From positions 1 through 6,686 of the forward strand of contig DASXXT010000364.1 of assembly GCA_036502965.1 (NCBI GenBank): DNA of 6,686 nucleotides, given 5' to 3'. A program made the translations under genes and the position numbers. The notes under the pieces are model-generated. The model worked only from the letters and a program-made list of their open reading frames with translations. It had not been told where the DNA came from and did not search any database. This DNA is from Roseiarcus sp036502965. GTDB taxonomy: Bacteria > Pseudomonadota > Alphaproteobacteria > Rhizobiales > Beijerinckiaceae. This document shows, piece after piece, positions 1 through 4,588 of the stretch. Every line of letters begins with the position of its first letter. Position 1 is the first letter of the stretch.

Positions 1-139
1 GCAAGCTGCCGCGGCGCTGCATGAAACGCGCGCCAAACAGGTTTTGCCCTCGGCGCCCGTCAGGGACGTCGTGAAGTTTATCCTCAAGCCGCTCGGCCAG
101 TTCGGCCCGCTGGCGGCGTCTCCGCCGCCGGCGCAGTAA
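1..139 (+). CDS. C-terminal end of an unidentified protein (5' truncated by window)
   Basis: An open frame enters from the left edge (first full codon at base 2) and ends at TAA 137-139, giving the last 45 residues of a protein. The tail begins QAAAALHETRAKQVLPSAPV, continues with a short hydrophobic/basic stretch (VKFILKPLGQFGPL) and ends in an Ala/Pro-rich segment (SPPPAQ). I do not recognise the family and no catalytic motif is visible in so short a piece. Codon choice is GC-rich at third positions, as in the neighbouring genes, and no other frame here gives a better reading, which is why I call it coding. It converges on the PRC-barrel gene, with a strong hairpin in the 137-bp gap between the two stops. 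Confidence 0.55.
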   Translation, partial: QAAAALHETRAKQVLPSAPVRDVVKFILKPLGQFGPLAASPPPAQ

Positions 140-204
140 GCGCGAGCAGTCGTCTTCCCATTCGACGGGCTGGGTGCGCGCTGAAAGCCATTCGACCTAG
201 GCCC

Positions 205-243
205 CGACGCTCCGGCTGAAGCCATAAGCCGAGTGGAGCGTCG
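205..243. terminator. Long hairpin between convergent genes, probable bidirectional terminator
   Basis: CGACGCTCC (205-213) pairs perfectly with GGAGCGTCG (235-243). An inner GGCT (214-217) can pair with AGCC (227-230). The hairpin lies 65 nt after the stop of the upstream partial gene and 33 nt past the stop of the convergent PRC-barrel gene, so it could serve both. Neither side has a run of T, so it is not a textbook intrinsic terminator. It may act as a pause or 3'-end stabilising structure. Apart from this hairpin I see nothing in the gap 140-276. Confidence 0.5.
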
Positions 244-276
244 AGCGCTTAAACACCTAGCTCTTCCCGAAGGTGG

Positions 277-900
277 TTATGGGGTCGTCTTTTTCATTTG
301 GTCGCCGCCTGTGGGTTGCGTTTCGGCCGTGGAAAGCGGGCTTGGCGCATATTTAAAATCAGGCGCGGCTTTCAGTTCATCCAAGGTCACGGTGAGGATC
401 GCCTTGTCGGGATAGCCTTGGTTCGCTTCAGTAGCCGCCGGGTCTACTTCCTTCATCGGCGGCGGCTGTTGTCCGCTTGTCCCGGTCATTGGGGTCGGCT
501 GATCAGTCGCTGGCGTTTTCCGGGGTTCCGTACGCCATTGCATCGCCGAGAAAGGCACTGCGACGTCCTTCTTTCCGAACCCGAGGAATCCGCCGACGCC
601 GATAACAACGGTCTGGGCTGCGCCATTACGGTCCATCAGCAAGTCATCGATCTTTCCGATCTGCTTGTCATCCGGTCCATAAACGCCGACACCGATCAAT
701 TTCGGCGCGCGCCACTGCGTTTTTTCCTGGCTGGTCACGAAGTTGACGCCAGATGGCGCCTGGGCCTGTGCCGGCTGCTCCTTCGGAGCCGCAGCTTGTG
801 CCGGCTGCTCCTTCGGAGCCGCTGGATTGTCCTCGCCGTATGCGCTGGACCCGATCAACGCGGTGCTGAACAAGGTTGCGTAAGCAAGTGTCTTAAGCAT
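277..900 (-). CDS. Secreted PRC-barrel domain protein
   Basis: A 207-residue protein on the minus strand. The ATG at 900 is chosen because an excellent Shine-Dalgarno (AAGGAGG) lies 5 nt upstream and the protein then starts with a clean Sec signal peptide: MLK, hydrophobic TLAYATLFSTALIG, and likely cleavage after SSA (residue 20). Residues 25-50 are a low-complexity Ala/Pro/Gln/Lys linker containing a ten-residue unit repeated twice. Residues about 66-124 match a PRC-barrel: KLIGVGVYGPDDKQIGKIDD, then a VVIGVGGFLGFGKKDVAVPF core. A Pro/Thr-rich spacer (127-160) leads to a second short segment (ILTVTLDELKAAPDFKY, 168-184). PRC-barrels are small beta-barrels seen in RNA-processing and photosynthetic proteins and in many exported alphaproteobacterial proteins of unknown role. 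A periplasmic location is inferred. The gene is monocistronic, and a candidate EcfG promoter upstream suggests general-stress control. The frame stays open upstream to 1122, but that extension has no family resemblance or ribosome-binding support. Confidence 0.88.
   Translation of the reverse strand: MLKTLAYATLFSTALIGSSAYGEDNPAAPKEQPAQAAAPKEQPAQAQAPSGVNFVTSQEKTQWRAPKLIGVGVYGPDDKQIGKIDDLLMDRNGAAQTVVIGVGGFLGFGKKDVAVPFSAMQWRTEPRKTPATDQPTPMTGTSGQQPPPMKEVDPAATEANQGYPDKAILTVTLDELKAAPDFKYAPSPLSTAETQPTGGDQMKKTTP
767..822. repeat. 30-bp tandem duplication inside the PRC-barrel gene
   Basis: The 26-bp block at 767-792 recurs exactly at 797-822, a period of 30 bp. It encodes two copies of the ten-residue unit AAPKEQPAQA (residues about 27-46) between signal peptide and barrel. 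The period is a multiple of three, so copy-number changes would keep the frame and only lengthen or shorten the linker. Confidence 0.9.
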
Positions 901-905
901 CTTCG

Positions 906-912
906 CCTCCTT
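906..912 (-). promoter_or_regulatory. Strong Shine-Dalgarno of PRC-barrel gene
   Basis: Minus-strand AAGGAGG lies 5 nt before the ATG at 900. It decides the start codon over the upstream in-frame candidates that would extend the protein by up to 74 residues. Confidence 0.85.
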
Positions 913-1038
913 TTCGAGAAGCAAGGCGTCGAGCGTCAACCCTTCAATATTGCTCGGACACGCTCTCCCGCCGCTCCGCACGCCTCGCAGCGCGCGAAGG
1001 CTACTCGTTTGGCGCACTCGCTGGAGCGCCCACACAGT

Positions 1039-1063
1039 AACCGCCGACCGACAGAAATGTTCC
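1039..1063 (-). promoter_or_regulatory. Candidate EcfG (general stress sigma factor) promoter for PRC-barrel gene
   Basis: On the minus strand GGAAC (1063-1059) is followed after exactly 16 nt by GGTT (1042-1039). The known alphaproteobacterial EcfG consensus is GGAAC-N16/17-cGTT, so only the weak first -10 base differs. GGAAC occurs nowhere else on this strand of the intergenic region. Transcription would begin near 1032, leaving a leader of about 130 nt before the ATG at 900. Exported PRC-barrel proteins are plausible members of such a regulon. The role is inferred from motif and spacing alone. Confidence 0.55.
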
Positions 1064-1082
1064 CGTCGGGAAATTTCCCGTC
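1060..1082. repeat. Nested palindrome and direct repeat overlapping the EcfG -35 box
   Basis: TTCCCGTC occurs at 1060-1067 and again at 1075-1082 (15-bp period). Between and across the copies lie TTCCC-GTC-GGGAA (1060-1072, a 5-bp stem with a 3-nt loop) and the perfect 12-bp palindrome GGGAAATTTCCC (1068-1079). The first half overlaps the GGAAC -35 element of the PRC-barrel promoter. It could be an operator for a dimeric regulator. This is inferred; I do not recognise a specific regulator's site. Confidence 0.5.
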
Positions 1083-1213
1083 TCCAGGTTGACCCCCTCG
1101 CATCGGTCACCACGGATGACATGGCCGCCCGGATGGGATAGGCGGCTCAACCGGACGAGGCTCAATGACCAGTTCAATACGAGATTGCTGGTTTTCTGGG
1201 AGATTCGATCGAA

Positions 1214-1351
1214 ATGGTTGAATTTGGCCTTCGGTTCCTTAAAGGGCCTTGGGCGACCGCGGCGCTTGTCTGTCTTGCGGCGTTCGTCGTTCTGTTCGCG
1301 CTCGCCGGTCAAACGATCAACGCCCTGTTCGTCTATACCGCGCCGAAATGA
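1214..1351 (+). CDS. Small single-helix membrane protein, DUF5989-like, coupled to the acyltransferase
   Basis: A 45-residue frame beginning MVEFGLRFLKGPW, with one hydrophobic helix at residues about 14-32 (ATAALVCLAAFVVLFALAG) and a short tail TINALFVYTAPK. Its TGA overlaps the ATG of the next gene in the four bases ATGA (1348-1351), and that downstream gene has no Shine-Dalgarno of its own. Translational coupling is therefore likely, which strongly supports this frame being real. A modest GGGAG (1198-1202) lies 11 nt upstream of its start. The organisation (short amphipathic/basic N-terminus, one helix, then an aromatic-Tyr-Thr tail near F-x-Y-T) resembles, from memory, the DUF5989 family. 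Those proteins of about 50 residues sit beside SGNH proteins and SxtJ-like proteins in polysaccharide-modification loci. Inference: an inner-membrane accessory subunit or stabiliser of the acyltransferase. The family assignment is tentative; the reading frame is more certain. Confidence 0.72.
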   Translation: MVEFGLRFLKGPWATAALVCLAAFVVLFALAGQTINALFVYTAPK

Positions 1352-3786
1352 AGCGCAGCGCCTCGCTTGATTTCCTGCGCGGAGGGGCGGCGTTCGCGGT
1401 CGCGATTCCTCATTATCTGACGGCCAACGGGCCATTTCAGCCGTTCACGGAAGCGTTCGCTATCGCCGGCGTCGAGATCTTCTTCGTACTCAGTGGCTTT
1501 GTGCTCGCGCCGCAGATCGTCGATTGGGTGGTGGGCAAGCCGTGGCGCAATCTCGGCGTTTTTCTCGTCCGGCGCTGGATGCGCACCATCCCGCCTTATG
1601 TCGTCGCGCTGGTCGTCATTGCGGCGCTGACCGGCAACCTGATGACCGCCGATTTGCTGCGCTATCTGTTCTATGCCGAGAACCTCTTTTCCTCCGCCAA
1701 CCACGTCGATTTCTATCCCGTCGCCTGGAGCCTGGCGGTCGAGGAATGGTTCTATGTGTTGTTTGCTCCCGCCCTGTTCCTGGTGGCAAGGTTGCTCGGA
1801 AGACGCGACCGGCGGCTCGAGGCGACCTTCGCGGTTCTTGTCATTCTCGTCGTGGCGGCGCTGCGGTTCTCGATCGCGCCCCACGACTGGGACTTGAACG
1901 TCCGACGGGTCACGCTGTTTCGCATCGACTCCATCGTCTGGGGCTTTTTGCTTTATCTCGCGCTCGAGCGTCGTCCGCCGATTGGGCTGGACGCCGCCTC
2001 AGGCCGATTCCGGCTGGGCACGTTGCTCGCGCTGCTTGCGGTTGCGATCCCGGCCGAACTCGGCGTCGCGATCCTGGCTGTCGGCGGCGACCTTTCGGCT
2101 CAGCGGGCGTTTCCTTACGTCTCGGCGGCGTTCGGCATGATCGCGGTTGGGGCCGTCTGGCGGGCGGAGGGCCTTTTCCGCAACCGCGTCGTCAGGGGCG
2201 CCAGCTTTTATCTCGGCCGTATCTCGTACTCGGTTTATCTCTTCCATCTCATCATCATCATGGCGGTGAAGCCGATGATGGCAGCAGCGCCGCTTGTCCT
2301 GCAGCTCGCAGTCTACGTGCTCGCGATCCTCGCGCTCTCAACGATCTTCTTTGCCGGATTCGAGCGGCCGATCCTGGCGGCCCGGCCCTATTACGGCGGC
2401 GCGCGGCGCGCAGGTGCGGGGATCGCGGCGCCGCAAGGCGGACCTCGCCGCTTTCGCCCGTCGTTGCTGGCCATTGCGCTTGGCCTCGCGGCGCTTGCCG
2501 CCGGCGTGCTCGCCCGCAACGCCTTCATGGCCGACAATCCCTATGCGTTCTATCCGCTCTTGGCCGCGACGGCGGTTCTCATCTTGGCGCTTGCGGAGAC
2601 GGCGCGTCCACATGGGACCGGCGCGGTCGCTGCGGCGGCGCGCGCCTTCCTCCTGTTCGCGCTCGCGCTGCCTTTCGCCGACGCTCTCTACCGCAGCTCG
2701 ACCGGATTGCCGTTGGTCGCCACGACCGCCGAGCCGACCTATTCCTATCGCGCCGCGCACGCCAATCCGACCGCCTTCGCAACCTGGTGGTTCTATTATC
2801 TCAGCGAGTGGATCCGAGACGACGGGATAAGGGCGGCGATCGATGCGCCGGACCCGCAAAAGAAACTGCCCTTCGTCCTGGTTCCGGACAGCTCTGGCCG
2901 TATGTTCGACACCACAATCCGCATCAACAATCTCGGCTTTCGCGGTCCGGACTTACCGCGCGACAAGGGCGACGCATTCCGCATCGTCGCGCTCGGCGAG
3001 TCGCAGACCTTCGGGCCCACGCTGCGCGATGGCGAGAAGCCCTGGCCCGAATTGCTGCAAGACCTGTTCGACCAGCACGCCTCGTGCGGCCGCAAAATCG
3101 AGGTCGTCAATGCCGGAACCGAGGCCTATACGCTCGAAAACAATCTTGAGCGTATGCGGCGCGATATCCTGCCGCTCAAGCCGGATCTGATCCTCAGCAC
3201 GCACGGAATGAATGGCTTTTTGCAGGGCGGGCTCAGGCGCGTTCCGGAGCCTAACGAGCCCGGCGTCAGGCCCCGGGCTTCGGCGCTCATCGGCCGCGCC
3301 GTGCTGACGGTCGAGCGCAAGGCGCACGATTGGCGCGATCGGAATTCAGCTCAAGCGAGCGCGGTCGCGCTCGCGCCGATGTCCGACGATGAGCTGATGA
3401 AGAGCCGATACGCCGGTGACTATCGCAAGCTGATCGCGCTCGCTCGCGACAACGGCGCGGATATCGCGCTCGCCGATTCAACCATGGCGGTCAACGAACA
3501 GAGTCCGCGCGAGGTCAAGGACTTCTATGGCGCGGTGTTCAAGCCGATCGACGACATCATCGCCGCCAACGCCGCGCACAACCGCATGGTCAAGCTCATC
3601 GCCCGCGAGGCGGGCGCGCCGCTCATCGACATGGCCGCCGGCGTCGATGGCATATGGGACGACGACCTCTATCTCGACATCGTCCACTTCACTGAACGGG
3701 CCAACGAACGGGTGGCCGGCCTCATGTTCCGGGCGCTGATCCCGATAGTGGCGGAGCGTGACGGGCTGCGCTGCGAACTGCGCTAA
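1348..3786 (+). CDS. Membrane O-acyltransferase: acyltransferase-3 domain fused to an SGNH hydrolase domain
   Basis: An 812-residue protein. ATG 1348 is preferred to the in-frame TTG at 1249 because it begins at the family's N-terminus (SLDFLRG) and overlaps the preceding stop. Residues 1-340 are an acyltransferase-3 (OafA/YrhL) domain. It shows the R-X10-H motif (R11, H22), a GVEIFFVLSGF segment (41-51), WSLAVEEWFY (127-136) and GRISYSVYLFH (290-300). After a Gly/Ala/Arg linker come three more helices (about 371-388, 400-416, 428-446). An SGNH domain follows with every block: Ser552 in GES, Gly590 in NAG, Asn622 in GMNG, and Asp777/His780 in DIVH. It is preceded by NNLGFRG (527-533). Family knowledge: acyltransferase-3 proteins pass acyl groups across the inner membrane, and fused SGNH domains complete transfer to glycans such as O-antigen. 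Ten plus three helices would place the SGNH domain in the periplasm (inferred). Known fusions usually have about 620-720 residues, so this is long. The acceptor is unknown; an exopolysaccharide or lipid-linked glycan is most likely. Confidence 0.9.
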   Translation: MKRSASLDFLRGGAAFAVAIPHYLTANGPFQPFTEAFAIAGVEIFFVLSGFVLAPQIVDWVVGKPWRNLGVFLVRRWMRTIPPYVVALVVIAALTGNLMTADLLRYLFYAENLFSSANHVDFYPVAWSLAVEEWFYVLFAPALFLVARLLGRRDRRLEATFAVLVILVVAALRFSIAPHDWDLNVRRVTLFRIDSIVWGFLLYLALERRPPIGLDAASGRFRLGTLLALLAVAIPAELGVAILAVGGDLSAQRAFPYVSAAFGMIAVGAVWRAEGLFRNRVVRGASFYLGRISYSVYLFHLIIIMAVKPMMAAAPLVLQLAVYVLAILALSTIFFAGFERPILAARPYYGGARRAGAGIAAPQGGPRRFRPSLLAIALGLAALAAGVLARNAFMADNPYAFYPLLAATAVLILALAETARPHGTGAVAAAARAFLLFALALPFADALYRSSTGLPLVATTAEPTYSYRAAHANPTAFATWWFYYLSEWIRDDGIRAAIDAPDPQKKLPFVLVPDSSGRMFDTTIRINNLGFRGPDLPRDKGDAFRIVALGESQTFGPTLRDGEKPWPELLQDLFDQHASCGRKIEVVNAGTEAYTLENNLERMRRDILPLKPDLILSTHGMNGFLQGGLRRVPEPNEPGVRPRASALIGRAVLTVERKAHDWRDRNSAQASAVALAPMSDDELMKSRYAGDYRKLIALARDNGADIALADSTMAVNEQSPREVKDFYGAVFKPIDDIIAANAAHNRMVKLIAREAGAPLIDMAAGVDGIWDDDLYLDIVHFTERANERVAGLMFRALIPIVAERDGLRCELR

Positions 3787-3824
3787 CTGGAGCAGCGAGG
3801 GGTGCCGGGCGGGAAGCGCGCCGA

Positions 3825-4148
3825 TTAAGGCTCCGCCTTGTTATCGCGATCCATTTGTCGCTGAGCCGGGTCTGTCCGGGGGCGCACGTCGGAATAGTCA
3901 TGTTTATTCTCGGCCAGCGAAAGGTCGTAGGCCGCCTGCAAGTTCAGCCAAAATCGCGGATCGACGTCAAAAAATCTGCCAAGACGAATGGCGGTGTCGG
4001 CGGACACGTCCCGCCTTTGTCGGATGATGTCAGTGATGCGGTTTGCGGGCACACCGACTGCTTGCCCGAGCGCGCGCGCCGAGAGGCCCAAAGGCTTCAG
4101 ATATTCCTCGACGAGAACTTCGCCGGGATGCGTGCGCTGTCGCGGCAT
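3825..4148 (-). CDS. higA: HigA-family antitoxin (XRE helix-turn-helix)
   Basis: A 107-residue minus-strand protein starting MPRQRTHPGEVLVEEYLKPL, the classic HigA opening. The helix-turn-helix lies at residues about 22-46 (LSARALGQAVGVPANRITD, then IIRQRR). It is followed by the family's DTAIRLGRFF...DPRFWLNLQAAYDL block (51-75) and a charged, probably flexible tail. It binds and neutralises the HigB toxin and represses the shared promoter. The ATG at 4148 has AAGGAG 6 nt upstream. An in-frame TTG at 4163 would add five residues but places the Shine-Dalgarno inside the coding sequence. It is the second gene of the unit, 11 nt after the toxin stop, the toxin-first order typical of higBA. Its 3' end converges on the acyltransferase gene with only 38 bp between stops. 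Confidence 0.9.
   Translation of the reverse strand: MPRQRTHPGEVLVEEYLKPLGLSARALGQAVGVPANRITDIIRQRRDVSADTAIRLGRFFDVDPRFWLNLQAAYDLSLAENKHDYSDVRPRTDPAQRQMDRDNKAEP
3827..3839. terminator. Weak hairpin at the convergent acyltransferase/higA 3' ends
   Basis: AAGGC-TCC-GCCTT forms a 5-bp stem with a 3-nt loop across the last codons of higA, 40 nt after the acyltransferase stop. On the plus strand it is followed by GTTAT, a poor U-tract. It is a possible terminator for the acyltransferase unit; the short stem keeps confidence low. Confidence 0.3.
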
Positions 4149-4154
4149 AACCCG

Positions 4155-4160
4155 CTCCTT
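4155..4160 (-). promoter_or_regulatory. higA Shine-Dalgarno fused to the higB stop codon
   Basis: On the minus strand the toxin's TGA and the antitoxin's AAGGAG share a base, reading TGAAGGAG. The antitoxin ATG follows 6 nt later. A ribosome ending toxin synthesis sits on the antitoxin start region, favouring coupled production of the antitoxin. Confidence 0.75.
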
Positions 4161-4441
4161 CAATGATAGTCTACAACTTCAACACGATCGGGCCCTGCTT
4201 CGGTCCAAACGAAGCAGACGCGCCACTGGTCGTTGACGCGAATGCTAAATTGTCCCGCCCGGTCGGCCCTGAGCGCCTCGAGCCGGTTGCCGGGCGGCGA
4301 GCGTAACGCCGCTAGCGTTGGCGCTGCGTCCAGCATATCGAGCTTACGCGCGATCACCTTCGATAGGACGCGCCATGGAGCTGGGCAGACGCCTTGCCGG
4401 AAAAACCGTTCGGTTTTGGCGTCCGCAAAGCCGATGATCAC
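4160..4441 (-). CDS. higB: HigB-family toxin (RelE-like mRNA interferase)
   Basis: A 93-residue toxin starting at GTG 4441. The sequence follows the HigB plan: MIIGFADAKTERFFRQG, then helical RVLSKVIARKLDMLDAA (24-40), the block SPPGNRLEAL (48-57), the core GQFSIRVNDQWRVCFVW (63-79) and the C-terminal VEVVDYH (87-93). Family members cut mRNA in the ribosomal A site. Of the residues reported as catalytic in Proteus vulgaris HigB (His54, Asp90, Tyr91, His92), the last three correspond to Asp91, Tyr92 and His93 here. The His54 position aligns by eye to Glu55 in RLEAL, a form I recall as common in this subgroup. Full length with all structural elements, so probably active. It is the first gene of higBA and is driven by a promoter whose predicted start point is the GTG itself, with no ribosome-binding site upstream. 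Confidence 0.9.
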   Translation of the reverse strand: MIIGFADAKTERFFRQGVCPAPWRVLSKVIARKLDMLDAAPTLAALRSPPGNRLEALRADRAGQFSIRVNDQWRVCFVWTEAGPDRVEVVDYH

Positions 4442-4447
4442 CCGTGT

Positions 4448-4476
4448 AGTATACGATACGTATTACATAGCGTCAA
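4448..4476 (-). promoter_or_regulatory. higBA sigma-70-type promoter
   Basis: On the minus strand TTGACG (4476-4471) is separated by exactly 17 nt from TATACT (4453-4448), each one base from consensus. The seventh base after the -10 box is 4441, the G of the toxin's GTG, so the transcript should have little or no leader. Confidence 0.75.
4449..4466. promoter_or_regulatory. Probable HigA/HigBA autoregulatory operator
   Basis: TATACG (4450-4455) and CGTATT (4459-4464) form an inverted repeat matching at five of six positions around ATA. Within it are the perfect palindromes GTATAC (4449-4454) and ATACGTAT (4456-4463). The AT-rich site stands out from its GC-rich surroundings and overlaps the -10 box and spacer, where antitoxin binding would block RNA polymerase. 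Its assignment to HigA is inferred from position and symmetry. Confidence 0.6.
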
Positions 4477-4557
4477 CAACATAGGACCGCACTTGGCGCG
4501 CCGGTTCAACCAAGCTGCGACCCCCTATGAGGTTTGAACGCCTCAGCCGTGCGCGCT

Positions 4558-4586
4558 AGGGTCCGCGCTTTGCGAGATCGGACCCT
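4558..4586 (+). promoter_or_regulatory. Hairpin covering the esterase ribosome-binding region
   Basis: AGGGTCC (4558-4564) pairs perfectly with GGACCCT (4580-4586). An inner CGC-TTT-GCG (4566-4574) can stack below the loop. The right arm ends 2 nt before the GTG at 4589 and contains the only nearby purine-rich bases (CGGA, 4579-4582). In the transcript it would hide the ribosome-binding region, implying weak or conditional translation. Whether it regulates is inferred. Confidence 0.5.
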
Positions 4587-4588
4587 TC

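Larger units (their letters stand above)
901..1213. other. Divergent intergenic region (313 bp)
   Basis: This is the gap between the minus-strand PRC-barrel gene and the plus-strand small membrane protein gene. It holds the Shine-Dalgarno of the former (906-912), the candidate EcfG promoter (1039-1063) and a nested palindrome/direct repeat (1060-1082). For the plus-strand unit the only candidate promoter I found is TTGACC at 1089-1094 with no convincing -10 box, so I do not call one. A GGCTCAA heptamer occurs twice, 15 bp apart (1144-1150 and 1159-1165), of unknown meaning. Frames open across this region lack gene-like features. Confidence 0.6.

Noticed and set aside
916..939. TTGACG (939-934, minus strand) as a sigma-70 -35 box for the PRC-barrel gene
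   Set aside because: No -10 box lies at acceptable spacing, and the start would fall within the Shine-Dalgarno.
298..1092. Long plus-strand open frame opposite the PRC-barrel gene
   Set aside because: Arg/Leu-rich translation with no motif; it mirrors a well-supported minus-strand gene and is a GC-driven shadow.
901..1122. In-frame upstream extension of the PRC-barrel protein by 74 residues
   Set aside because: The extension is Arg/Cys-rich without family resemblance and would bury the signal peptide. The ATG at 900 has an ideal Shine-Dalgarno.
1249..1347. TTG start adding 33 residues to the acyltransferase
   Set aside because: It has no ribosome-binding site and an Arg-rich extension, it overlaps the small membrane protein frame, and the family N-terminus starts at ATG 1348.
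1524..3149. 541-residue plus-strand frame inside the acyltransferase gene
   Set aside because: It is a frame-shifted shadow rich in Arg and Ala. The overlapping frame has complete domains and catalytic residues.
4504..4539. GTTCAA / TTGAAC 6-bp inverted repeat in the higB-esterase gap
   Set aside because: Six pairs separated by 24 bp are easily found by chance, and no promoter element is linked to it.
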